Notes under the pieces: model-generated
Seen by the model: only the letters and a program-made list of their open reading frames with translations
The model's database searches: none
What the model was told of the DNA's origin: nothing
Shown here: piece by piece, positions 34,080 to 45,939 of the stretch
How positions within the stretch are numbered: the stretch's first letter is position 1
Layout: each line of letters begins with the position of its first letter
Assembly: GCF_037038585.1 (NCBI RefSeq)
Contig: NC_092520.1
Span: 116,222,501 to 116,286,500 of the forward strand
Length of the DNA stretch: 64,000 nucleotides
Origin: Patagioenas fasciata
Lineage: Eukaryota > Chordata > Aves > Columbiformes > Columbidae
Direction: 5' to 3'
Position numbers and translations under genes: made by a program

Positions 34080-34950
34080 AATTTTTAGCCCGGGGCTTGC
34101 AGAGGATAAAAGTCTCAGGAGAGCACATTGCTCCGTACTTTGCAACTAAAATCCAAGCATTGTTTTAGGTATGTACATTGTTGGCTGCCTCAAAGGCACT
34201 CCAAAACTTCTCCAAGCAAATAATGAGATTAAAGCAACTTTAATTCGGAACCAAAACAGAAATCAAATGACAGATTGAAACCAAACAACAGAAACCAATG
34301 CAAGCAAGAAAGTAATTTAAAATCAATCAGTAGTCCAAAAATATTTAATGAACTGCAGGTATGATATACCAGTTGGGATTTTATTACCATATGATCTCAC
34401 AAGAATGATGATCCACAGCATGCATGCACTCACTCAAAAGAGAAGTCTCTCTTAACTGGGGGTACCCAGAAGAAATGGTTGCTTGTCTGGGGCAGGGCAA
34501 GGGCTCATTCAAGGATATATCTAGAAAAAAATAATCACTTACCCAGGAGCAAGTAAAGACTCTCAGTTCCAGAAAGTCTCCTTAGAAATAATCCCTGACC
34601 TTAGGGAAGGGCTCCATTCACAGTCCTCTTGCTCTGAGATACTTTGGCAGGATACTAATTTTATAGGGTGGTTGGATGTGTCTGTTGTTATTACCAGTAT
34701 GGTCCAGAAGCTTTTCTAGGCTGAGGATGACTCACTGGCTGCTGGTCCTGTCTGTTGACCCTTTCTATTCTCCAGACAGGGAGGAGGTGTACGTGATAGG
34801 AGTCGCCATGCCCTAAGGTGGGGGACATGACAGTCAGCATCAGCCAAGGTGCATACATGAGGACAGCCACAGTGGGGCACAAAAGGTGCTAAAGAACCAT
34901 CAATCATTGTACTGAAAGCTCTGCACCTCATTGGGGTGTGTGGAACCACA
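34080..34950. other. Unclassified, probably repeat-derived segment
   Basis: The segment is richer in GC than its surroundings. On the minus strand it could run from TGTGGTTCCACACACC (34950) through a TTTTAT/ATTAAA-containing region, reminiscent of an LTR, but I find no TSD and cannot match a family. Two overlapping minus-strand frames of 60-77 codons (34691-34949) have no recognisable domain. Confidence 0.3.
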
Positions 34951-37511
34951 CTGATCTTTCCAAAAACTGAGACTGCAAATTTCCCATAATGCTAATACTT
35001 CATGTTGCAGAATTTTTAAATCTTTACTTAGAAGACAAATAAATTTAATGCTAGATATATAAAATAATACACAATTCTTTACATTTTTAATTAACAGAAA
35101 ACTCCATAAACAGAATTGTTTTCAAATACAGTGGGTAAGACTGGAAAAAGAGGAACAAGGAGTATACACAACCATGACATCAATGAGGGATGTCATGGTA
35201 TTTGCAGGGACCTACAGACTTCTAATCCTTTTTTTTTTTTTTTTTTTTTTTTGACATTCCACAGGAGAATTTTTTCTGTGTGGAAAGGTTTCTCATCTTA
35301 CTGATTGAGCTCCTATTTGGACCAGCCATAAGTCTCATGTGCATCATCTCCAAATGATTCCCTAGCAGCCCAGGTAGCAGTAGCCAGAATATGGCATAGG
35401 ATGATCCCTTCAGTATCCAGAGAGTTTTGTAAGGTAATATGTTTAGCTCAGCCTATTTTATTCACCACAAGGAGTCACAGATGCAGACTAAACATTTTCT
35501 CAAAATTTGGATGATGTATTTGTGTTTGTCCATCACATTGATTATACTGAAAGTCTAAATAATGAGCTTTGACTCAACACCTGCATTTTAGATGACAAAA
35601 GTTAGGCAACATGAATTCTACCTGAAGTGATTAACTGCTATACTCCAAGCTAAACATTCTCAAAATATGAATTGTGCCTCATCCATCACACATATAGGTG
35701 AAGTTATGTGTACAAGGTCTATGTGTATCCTTATTCTCCCCTTGCTCTGAGCCAACCAAAAGCCTTATGGTACCAATCTATCTTAGTTTGAGATAGACTT
35801 CATGATAATTTGTCTGTATAATTTCTGACTGGCTCAGAAAACTGGCTAAGTGATCTTCTAAATAGATGTAATTAGACACTTAGGTTTCTTACACAGCTTC
35901 CTTAGAGTATTTTTGTGTTTTGCAACAGAAACTAAAGTGGTACAACAGATTGTGCATGGAACAAGCAATATTTTAGAGAAAGAAACATAAATTTATTGAA
36001 AAAAAAAATCCAATTACAGCAGAATCTGAACAACCCCTGTCCCCATTAAAAAAAAAAAAAAAGTCAACAAAAAAAACCCCAAACCTTTCACCACCAACAA
36101 AAGAAAACAACACTTCTTGCTATATTTTTTTATTTGCCACATTTAATATTTGTATTTCTCAATATTTTGTCATTGAAGTTGAAAACCATCTTGATGCTTA
36201 TCAATACTTGCAGCTAAATGATTTTGCTCACACTTTAAAAAATGCATCCAAGTGTTGGAGAACAGATACTGAGTTGGCATTAGTGGTAACAGCTAAATTA
36301 ATATACTGTAATGTCATCAGTCTACTGGGTTAATGATCTGATCTAAATCCTGGAGCATTCTAGTGTAGAAAGTTGTACAAAGCCAAAGTGAATGTAACAG
36401 GGAGCTGACAGGCAAATGCTATAGATATTAATGTTGGTCTTCTTTTACAGTATTAATGAAGTTACATGGATATATATTTAACACTTTTTCATTTTGTGAC
36501 ATATTGTGCACAAACAATATCTGCTCAGTTATATTCTTTCTGATACATCCTGAAACCAGATCAGCAGAAGGTATAATTTAATCACATCTCAAACTATACG
36601 TCATTAAGCTTCCTCAGCACTTTGAAATGCAGAGCATGTTATTAATTGTTCTGTAAGCTGTGATCTTTCTGCTCAGAAAAGTGATGAACCAACTGGCAAT
36701 TATTCTATGGAGATACCAAAAGAGTTCTCTTTCAAAGAATATGGATGACTCTGGACCTAGGTTTTTATGGATTATTAACCTTTGTGTCTTTAGCATATGC
36801 TGGGTAGTCATTTGTGTTGTTCATTTTTGCTTAATTTTTAAGGATTTCAATGTATGTAAACTTTCTCCTAAATCATTACATTACACAGATGCTACATAAA
36901 TACATCACAGTGGTATCTTTCTCTTATTTATAACATGCATATGTATAATAGTCTATGCATTTTTGTCTTTGAAGTCTTCTACAATTCCAGGAAGATACTT
37001 ATATGCTATTCACCCTGGGAGAAATCCCAAAATATTAAGTACTGTGTTGTTGGTGAAAAAAATGGGATGGGATTTAATGACTACAGATAAAGATTATATA
37101 GCTATTGACTTCTTTATACTTACTGGTGATACAATGTCCTTTAAGTTAATTTGCAAAATTCACCATAACACAAGATACTGATCATCTCTTATGCATACAG
37201 CAGAACCTACACCATGACATTCTGAAATCAGTTTGAATGAAATAAAGTTGTTCATGTGATTTCTAAGGTTTCTTAAGTCAAGCAAAATAAACATTTTTCT
37301 TCTAAGTAACTTATGTTAAATTCTCAAAATTATAAAATCAGTAGTAAATAAAAGCAATATGTGCATTCAAATAGTGAATTTACTTTTTTACCTAGTACTG
37401 ATTGAAGTTAGTGGGAATCATCCCATACAGATGAAGGTGATTCATTCTTCAATTTATGATTTATGGTGTACAGTACAGATCACTTAGATGTCTTTAAGAC
37501 ACATTTCAGAG
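34951..37511. other. Non-genic AT-rich DNA
   Basis: No gene recognised. T24 lies at 35229-35252 and A-rich sequence at about 36044-36080. Confidence 0.55.
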
Positions 37512-37540
37512 GTTTTTTTTTTTGTTTTGTTTTGTTTTGT

Positions 37541-37569
<29 letters not shown>
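37512..37569. repeat. (TTTTG)n pentanucleotide repeat
   Basis: T12 followed by about nine TTTTG units with no interruption. Confidence 0.93.
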
Positions 37570-37572
<3 letters not shown>

Positions 37573-37884
37573 GCTCATAGGAAACATAGCAGCTTTTGCA
37601 TGGATTACTTGAAGCTCAACAGCCTGGGCTCTTTTGGGATACAGGGCTTATATATACGTGTGTGTAGAACAAGTATTTCTGTGATTATGTCCCTATGTTA
37701 GTCTTAGAAGCAGATTCAATAATCTGCTTTAATTCAAGAAATAGCTAGTAACAAAATATCAGGAAGCAGCTAGTATAAATAATAATTTTCATGACATGTT
37801 GTTACAAAATTATTAATGCCTGTACTCTTCCTCATGTAGGATGACCACTACCATGATAGGGTTTTTGCTGATGAAAGCTATGTA

Positions 37885-37885
<1 letters not shown>

Positions 37886-37928
<43 letters not shown>

Positions 37929-37985
37929 CCTATCTATCATCTATCTACTTATCTGTGTGTCTGTCTATCTATCTATCTATCTATC
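37886..37985. repeat. (TATC)n tetranucleotide microsatellite
   Basis: About 100 bases of TATC units, interrupted near 37927-37967 by variant units (TACC, TCATC, TGTG, TGTC). It is probably polymorphic. Confidence 0.95.
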
Positions 37986-39266
37986 CCATATTGCAAAAAC
38001 AGAAATACAAAGTAAACAGACTGATTACCAACAAAGGCAATGAGGGATATTTCTCTAACCAGTTGTAGATTTCCACCATCAGAGTCAGTGGAAAGACATA
38101 AGTTCTTTTAGAAGTATTGTTCTTCCAAATACTTCAGGTGTCATTAAGATGAGAGGAGTCACAGTCTAAAAATACTTATTTATAGCCACAAAAAGCATGG
38201 GATGTTAGGTCAAATTACAACAGAGCCTCAAGGGCCAGTTATGAGATAAATCACAAGCAATATAGAGAAATTTCCTTTTAAGAACAATGCAGTAATACAT
38301 ATATCTGTGCAGTAATGAGTCTGAATTACCAGTTCTGAGTACCCAATTCTGAAGCATGGCACAAGCACAGCCTTATGGTGTTTGCTATAGTTTTGTATAT
38401 ACCATCTGGAGGCAACTCCACCTATGCTATTAGCTGTGGTAAACTTTGATACTTTTATACCAGATTAAATTTTAGGATACCTGTATCAGGTAAACTGCTT
38501 TTTGGTCTTTTTCTCTGGACTCAGATTCTCTGATTGTCATTTAAAAAAGTGAAAGCTCCCTGTAACTAGATGTCTGACTCTCAGGATCTGGAGTCTTAAT
38601 ATCCCAGAATTCATGTATGGTGAACATTTTCAGAAGTTTCAAACATTTTCTGCATCTGATAAATGTAGATAATTTGTGAAATTTTATTACTAAGAAAGAT
38701 GCACAATATATGCAGCTATCTGAACCTTTCAGATGTGCTTTTAAATTTCAAGATTGTTCACAGGTCTCTCCATTAAAGTGTCACTTTACAATGACTCAGT
38801 CAGTGCCCAGGTGTGAAAATCTAGCCAGCTCATTATGGCATATGGATTAAATTCACCAGTATTTACACTGTACTTCACAAAATCAGGTAAGGATTAAACC
38901 AAAATGTAACAAATCTATCCTGAGAACTGTAATATACTATTGTTCTAATCAGCTCTACACTCTCCTGTATCACTTTAAAGTATCATTCTCATTTATATCA
39001 GACAGAATGTAATCTTACTGGAGATCTTGTTCTTTATTAAGATTAAAATTGAAATTCTTCATATTTTCACATCTGTGTTTCCAGTATTGCACTTATCTGC
39101 TCAAGACTAACATTAAATATTATTTTCAAATTACATTTAAAAAGAAATTCTATAAAAATATGATGATGAGATAAAAGTTTGAACACAAAGGTAAGGATAA
39201 TTATGTTACTCAAAAGCAGTGAAGAGTGCCTTTATTTGAGTAAATAATATTCCCAAATATTATTGA
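37986..39266. other. Non-genic AT-rich DNA
   Basis: Nothing recognised. Confidence 0.55.
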
Positions 39267-40013
39267 GGTTGCAGTCAGTTTATAACAATTCACCTCTTTC
39301 TGCTTCCTCCTCACACTCTTTCCCTGCTCTAGCATGTGTTGCCTCAAAAAGTATACAGTCCTTCATGAACTGTTCCAAAGTGGGTCTTTTCCAATGGGTT
39401 GCAGTTCTTCATTAATTGCTCCAGCATGGATCCCTTCTATGGAGTGCAATCCTTTAAGAACAGACTGCTCCCATGGGCTAGTTTCTGCCAGAAACCTGCT
39501 CTTGCATGTGCTCTTCTTTACAAGTTGCAGCTTCTGTCAGGAGCCCGCTGCAACATGGAATCTCTATGGGCTGTAGCTTACTTCAGGGCACATCCACCTG
39601 TGTGGGTGTGGTATGCTGCATGGGCCGCAGGGTGGAAATGGCTCTGACAGAGTCTGATATGGGCTGTAGGAAGACAATCTGCTTCACCGTGGTCTTCTCC
39701 ATGGGCCATAGGAGAATCTCTATTCTGGTAGATGGAGGACCTCTTCTCCCTCCTTCTCCTCTGACCTTGGTGTGTGCAAGACTGTTCCTCTCACATTTTC
39801 TCATTCACAGCTTCTGCATAGTATTTTTTCACAATTTCTTAAATATATTTTCACAAAGGCACCACCGGCATCACTGATGGGCTCAGCTTTGGCCAGCAGT
39901 GGGTCTGTTTTGGGGCTGATTGGAACTGTCTCTGTCTGACATGGGCACAGACCCAGATCAGTTCTGATAAAGGCCACCTTTGCAGCCTCCTTTTGCCACA
40001 TAAACCAAAGAAT
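39267..40013 (-). mobile_element. GC-rich avian ERV LTR, 3'-truncated relative of the 14.0-kb LTR
   Basis: Plus-strand landmarks shared with 14038-15704 occur in the same order: 'tgcagtcagttt/cataacaattcacct', 'ctgctcc...tggg' units, 'gaacagactgctcc', 'ggaatctct', 'ctctgaccttg', 'ctctcacattttctca', 'acaatttcttaaata' and 'gggctcagctttg'. The minus-strand 5' end is at about 40013. The final part of the LTR, including the CCACCACA terminus, is missing on the left. A 123-codon plus-strand frame within it is antisense to the LTR and not viral. Confidence 0.85.
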
Positions 40014-42407
40014 TTTTTTAAATTATATAATAATTATTATTGTTATAATCATTACTTTTTTTTTGCAAAATAGAGGGTTAAACATAGTTTATTTTCTCTA
40101 TTTATTCCATCTTTCCATTAGATCATAAGCTTTCCCTAGCAAACAAGCTTTTCTTTTACACTTCATAACAGCCACTAAAAATGTAGTTGCCATTATTAAA
40201 ATTTCAAGCTAATAAGCATGTATCAGGGGCACAGTATATCCTAACTCCTTTGTATTCTCTTATAAACAGTAATCTTTACATTAACCAGTTATTTTCTCAT
40301 AATCTATGACTAATTAAGTCCCCAAAGCCCTGAACAAAATTAATTTTTGTTGATAAGAAAAGACAGAAATTTCATATACAGCAGTCATTTTACTTGTTAT
40401 TACTAGACTTACAATATTTTATCAACTGAACGGGAAACTCTAGCCATGAGTGCAAAACAACTATGAATATGTCCAAATCGATGGTATATTTAAAGAAAAC
40501 AAAGACATTCCTGTAATTTAACTTAGAAAAGTAGTCTGTGACTCACCACAGATTTTATTGTATTCAGATTTATTCCAGTCATGTACCTTTTAGTCTTTAT
40601 ATCACGACTGAAAAGAAATTAATCCTGCAGTTTAATAAAAGCTATATTTAAGAAACAGAAAAGAGTTGTGTAGGATGTATGTAAAAATCTGTGCTGAACA
40701 AATATCCAAACACAGAGGGGAATGCAGTACTGACAGTTAAATCCATACACAAACAGAAGTTAGATATCAAAACTAATGACATTAGCTAGAAAACCATGAG
40801 TTATCCAAAAGAATAAATATCAGGAATTATGCTGAGGGAGTTACCTTCTGAACATTTAGACTTTCAGTTTATGTGTCAAACTTTCTTTAAAATGATGATT
40901 GTTGAAACATTAACATTTTAAAATAAAGCTTGTAATAAATTGCATCAGGAATTCTAAGTTAAGAGTGTCTAGAAAAGCACAAAACTACGAAATTTTGAAG
41001 CTCTAATATAATAGATGAATCTGTTCATTTTGCTACACTATCTTTTATTTCTTTCATCAGTTTTTAATCCTTAAATTTATTTCTGTGTACGTGGCATTTA
41101 CTCTTAATTTGAGAAAGCCCATTCTCAGACTTAGTAGCCAAGTATTTTTTGCATTCAGAGTCTCCTAGGGTTAGGCAGAGAGTTCTCATATGTTTTCACA
41201 ACAGACACTGAAGCTGTGATTCCTCTGATATGGATGAGCAAGGATCCTCTAGAACGAAGTAGACAGGAACAAGGGAAATATAATTGTGGAGGAGCCAAAA
41301 ACCCGGAAACCATCCACTTGTTTTCAAGAGGACACAGTTGCTTTATTAAAATGCACTTCTTCTGACATCACAGGGAAATGTCTGAGGTTTCAAGAATTTT
41401 CACTGACTTTTTTGTGTCTTCCTGTAGCAGTCTGTTGAAGAAGTCTTCCTTTCCTAGGTAAATTATGAAACTGCAATTTATCCTTCTCTGAGGTTGAAGC
41501 TTCACCTTACATTCAAATTAGGTAGAACAATTGAACAGTGGAAATGAAAGAATTAAAAAAAAAAAAAAAGGCTTGAGGCCTTCTCATATGCATACATTTG
41601 AACTCCTGAGATAATTTCTTCGCTAGAATGAAAGGTCAGGTCTTTTTTTCTTTTCTTTTTTCCCCGTTTGATTTAATATGCCTCAACAATACTAAGAAGA
41701 AATACATATTGCAGTAAGGTTTGGAAACGAAGTTTATCTATTTGTGAGTGAATAACATAACTATAAGATCTTATCTTTGTTCTGTAGAAAAAATAGACTA
41801 GTTCAATGCTAAATGGTTGCTACTGAAAAATTAGCAAGCATATTGGTTGGAGTTCTTTCTGAAAATCTAGGGATACTTAGTAGAAACAACTATGATTTCT
41901 TGTGATCACTCTTTTTTTTCCAGCCAGTCAGCATCACTAGGTGTATTGGTAATTATGTTATCTTCAGTTCTGCTGTCACAACTCTAAATGACAAATGAAA
42001 CAATGACTTTCTGCATCCATCCCTCCCATTCTGTCCCTTTTCCTTCCTTGTAGTAACTCTTCTGTCAAATGCTAATTTGCAGGACTGGAAGAATACATGC
42101 CTAGTCTTTGCAGTAATTGTTTCCCATCTAATCTTTCAAGATTAAACTCCACTGCCTAGCTCAGTGGAAGAACATTTAGATATAGACTACTCTACTTGTA
42201 ATAATTCAAAGCTAGCATCACCAGGATGATAGATGTTCCCATAGTACCTTAGAATATACTGATGGGGGTCACTTCCAAAATTATGGAAAAGGAAAGTGAT
42301 AACTTTTAGTCTATGTTCACTGGCACATGGCTATGCACCTGGCATATGGCACAGACACCTGAGTCTCCATTTTACATTCTACACATTAAAATATAAACAT
42401 TACATGG
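40014..42407. other. Non-genic AT-rich DNA
   Basis: No gene recognised; A15 at 41555-41569. Confidence 0.55.
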
Positions 42408-42412
42408 AAACT

Positions 42413-42955
42413 TGTACTGGTTTAGGCTGGCATAGAGTTAATTTTCTTTCTAGTAGCCATTTTTTGTTCATTTAGTGTGAGAAGAAAGCTGATAATACAC
42501 TGAGGTTTTGGTTGTTGCCAGATAGTAAAGGACTTTTTGGTTTCCCATGCTCTTCCAGGTGCACAAGAAGCTGAGAGGGAGCAAAGCCAGGAGTGTTGAT
42601 TCAAGCTCGCCAAAGGGGTATTCCTTACTATATGATGTCATGTTCAGTATATAAACTGGAGTTGTCTGGGGAACAAATACTGCTGCTGGGAATGAATGGG
42701 CTATTGGTATTGCGAGCACTGAGCAACTGAATTGTGCATCACTTTTTGTTGTATATTCTATGATTATTATTACTGTTGTTGTTGTTGTTATTATTATTAT
42801 CTTACTTTGCTGTCCTATTAAACTGTTATCTCAACCAAAGAGTTGTGTTTTGTTGTTCTTTTTTTTTTTTTTCTGAGTGCCTCATTCCATTTAGTGAAGA
42901 GGAGTGAGTGAGTAGCTGCATGGTCCTTGTTGCAAGCTGAGGTTAAACCACAATG
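42413..42955 (+). mobile_element. Solo LTR, avian ERVL-type, with 5-bp TSD
   Basis: It begins TGTACTGGTTTAGGCTGGCA and ends ...GGTTAAACCACAATG (543 bp). The perfect duplication AAACT flanks it (42408-42412 and 42956-42960). A TATAAA box lies at 42650-42655 and ATTAAA at 42817-42822. A TTG/ATT-rich tract at about 42771-42802 corresponds to the ATT-rich R region of the 6.7-kb copy. The final two bases are TG instead of the expected CA. It is solo, with no internal retroviral sequence adjoining. Confidence 0.92.
42650..42655 (+). promoter_or_regulatory. LTR TATA box
   Basis: TATAAA in the U3 region, followed about 165 bases later by the ATTAAA signal, the same arrangement as in the 6.7-kb LTR. 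Confidence 0.6.
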
Positions 42956-42960
42956 AAACT

Positions 42961-45092
42961 CTTGAATGAGTGGCAATATATATTTATAATAGACGAACAA
43001 TTGATAGATGGGAAAATTATAATAACATTTATTGATTCTCATATCAATAGTTTTGTATTAAGTGTTGCACTAAATATCCTGCATTTGGGTAATAAAATAT
43101 ATTTGCTTTTTTTACCATAGATAAGTATATATGGAAAATATTCATGTTTAAAAAAATACTGTCATGAATGTAAAGACAAGGCATAAAATGTTAGGATGTG
43201 CCAATAACTGAAGTTGTCTATGAATATTTAGTTTAGCATCCTGGCACAAAGCATTAGGGTAAGGCTTCTAAATACATAATCATAAAACTAATTTTTGTAT
43301 TAAAATTCCTCTATCACCCCCCTCAGAATGTGAATAATGTTCACTGTCTGAGCTCTTTACTTAGATTATATTCAAAATCATGTTTTTATTTTCATTCTTC
43401 AAAATAATTTATTCGCAGTTCACCATTTCATTCCTGCTTTGAGGAATTATTGATTTCCTCCATGGCAACTATGGCTTAAGATGCAATTAGCAGAGAATAA
43501 ATAGTTTAATGCTTAAAGACTTCTTTATGAGAAAAAAGAAAAGAAAACATGTCATATATAAAATCAATAATTTATTGTTAGTACAATTGGTATCTTAACA
43601 GATACCAAGAATCATCATTAAAGTTGTAAGTATTGAAGAAAGTGAAAGTATACATCTGTGAAGTTTCAGTAGCAATATCAACACAATCAAATTTGTTAAA
43701 CACACACTTTTAGCATCTACCTGTTTTCCTGATGATATGTTCTCCTGTCCCCTGCTTCCGTGAGTCCTGAAGTCAGTGGTTTCCTCTAGGTAACAGCAGT
43801 GGGGGGCATTAAGGCAAGCTGTTATTTCTTAAGGCCTCTGTTATTGTACCAGGCCTGTATTTCTCTATAATACATTGTTATGTTAGAATTGCAAAACCAT
43901 GGTGTTACCATACAAAGTGAAACAGACTTTTCAAAACTTCCTTTTCTTTTCTTGCCATGTCCTTAAGATTCACACTTCTATTTTTGAATTTGGAGACCTG
44001 GAGTTGGCACTTATAGTCCGAGCTGCTGTAAGGCACTGACTCGGCTTGCTAAGTAACCAACACACTGCTAGTACCTCAGAGGGCAAGTAGCTAGAACAGT
44101 TCTGACTTGCTAACACTTGATACAAAAGTGAGACTTTAACATAACAATGTTGCTAGTTTAATGTAGTAAATTACACGAGCTTCAGAATGTATTTCTCTAT
44201 GTTTGTAGAATATTGGGAAAAATAGCAGAAGAGATGTATGGCCCAGGTCACAGCTTTATGAGGAACTTGTAACTCTGTGTTGCTGCTAAGCTGTGCACCT
44301 TCCTGCCTCCAGCTTTATGTTCTACTCTTTCCCTTCTGTCCACACAGATTCTGTGCTCATGGTGACATTCACTAGGTTGAACAGCAGTTAGGGAGATTAA
44401 GATGTTCACTGGGCTGAAAATGAATACTTTTTATTTTTAATTCCTTTTTTGATGTGTTAGTTTTCAGCTGTTTATATTCCTTGGACAACAGGAATGTGTG
44501 GTTGCATGAGGGCTATTTATAATACTGCTGCAGGATCAGTAGGTAAAATATCCTTTCACTAGACATAGATGGTTTACATTAAATTTGGAACGTTGTACTT
44601 TGTTCCCAAGAGCAGTGTCATACTTCACAACAGCAACAACAATAAGCTAATTACAGTCAAATAAAAAGGATAGATTTCTTTGCACCTTTGTACATTACAT
44701 TTAGTAAAATGTGTAGCTTCTGGAAAACAAGAGCTGAAAACCTTTTACTTGGTAGTGTACTCAATTGGTATGGCTGACTTGACAGTGCACTGTTAATTTT
44801 GTGAAATAAGTACATCCTGCAGTCTTAAATGTTTTCTTAATCCAAACCATCCCTGTATCTGCACCTCCTTAATGAAATTACTGAAGACAATTGCTGCTTG
44901 TAAAGAGATCAATCTTGATAACATGAATCTTGTCAAAGAGTGGAAAGAAGACATCATGAAATTTGGGATTTTTTTCCCTGAAACTTCAATCATATAATCC
45001 TATAATGAAATACTACTTGCTTGAACTGTGGAAACACAATACCAAATTTGTATTCCATTCATATTTTCACATGCAAACAGCCTTGTTCTATG
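42961..45092. other. Non-genic AT-rich DNA
   Basis: No gene recognised. A 9-bp perfect hairpin with a TAAC loop lies at 43587-43608. Confidence 0.55.
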
Positions 45093-45412
45093 TAGAATCA
45101 TATAATAATTTTGGTTGGAAAACACCCTCAAGATCATAGACTCCAACCATTAACCTAACACTGGAACTAAACCATGTTCTTAAGAAGCTCGTCTACATGT
45201 CTTTTAAACTCCTCTGGAGATAGTGATTCAATCGGTTCCCTGGACAGCTTGTTCCAATGCCTGACAACCCTTTCTGTTAAGAATTTTTTTCTGAATATCC
45301 AATGTAAACCTCCTCTGACGCAACCTGAGACCATTTCCTCTCATCCTGTTGCTTGCTACTTGGTAGAAAAGACCAATACCCTGCATGCTACAACCTCCTT
45401 TAGTAAGGACAG
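45093..45412 (-). mobile_element. CR1 3' fragment
   Basis: Complement of a CR1 tail ('gaatcatataat...ttggttggaaaacaccctcaagatcat'), followed by the ordered landmarks 'cttgttccaatgcctgacaaccctt', 'aatatccaatgtaaacctcctctg' and 'ctacaacctccttt'. The tail repeat is eroded. Similar in extent to the 32.9-kb copy. Confidence 0.92.
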
Positions 45413-45731
45413 AAATTTTAGACAAATCTTTTGATGACATTTTTCTTCCACTGTCTGTCTTTTACTATAAAGATTTAAGTGAGATATACAAACAATGTGT
45501 GCTAAAATTAGTAAAACCATGCATTCACAGTGAAAATGAATTAAGGACTTCCCATTCATATCAAACTGATATTTTCTTTCCCTGCTTCATTCAGTTCTTG
45601 CTTTAATAAGAGACATGAAAGTGACCAAATGGCTAAGACACTTCCCTACAGACTAAAGTACCTGCTCTGTCACATTTCATACTGAATTTAACTCAGTCCA
45701 GAAGAAATTGATGAGTTGACGAGATCAAATC
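45413..45731. other. Non-genic DNA
   Basis: Nothing recognised between the CR1 fragment and the hAT element. Confidence 0.5.
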
Positions 45732-45739
45732 CTCTAGAT

Positions 45740-45931
45740 CAAGGGTGTCAAACTCATTTTCACCGGAGGCCATATCAACCTCGTAGTTTCCTTCAAAGGG
45801 CCAAATGTAATGTTAGGATTCTATAAATGCAGGAGTAGTTACATTTATACAGTCCAAAGGTTACATTCGGCCCTTTGAAGGCAACCGTGAGGTTGATGTG
45901 GTCCCCAGTTGAAATGATTTTGATATCCCTA
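45740..45931. mobile_element. hAT-type palindromic MITE with 8-bp TSD
   Basis: The 192-bp element starts CAAGGGTGTCAAACTCATTT and ends with the diverged complement (GATATCCCTA). Its two halves are long inverted arms: 'ccttcaaagggccaaatgtaa' on the left pairs with 'ttacattcggccctttgaagg' on the right. The direct repeat CTCTAGAT flanks it exactly (45732-45739 and 45932-45939). An 8-bp TSD plus CAGGGGTGTCAAAC-like ends is the hAT signature. It has no coding capacity, so it must have been moved by a transposase encoded elsewhere. Confidence 0.93.
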
Positions 45932-45939
45932 CTCTAGAT

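Noticed and set aside
35229..35252. T24 run as the tail of a minus-strand processed pseudogene
   Set aside because: No recognisable coding sequence or TSD lies to its right. Many homopolymers of 15-20 bases occur in the window.
37886..37985. Regularly spaced repeats as a CRISPR-like array
   Set aside because: The units are a plain 4-bp microsatellite without spacers, and the DNA is vertebrate.
39506..39877. 123-codon plus-strand open frame
   Set aside because: It lies antisense inside a GC-rich ERV LTR, which is non-coding, and has no recognisable domain.
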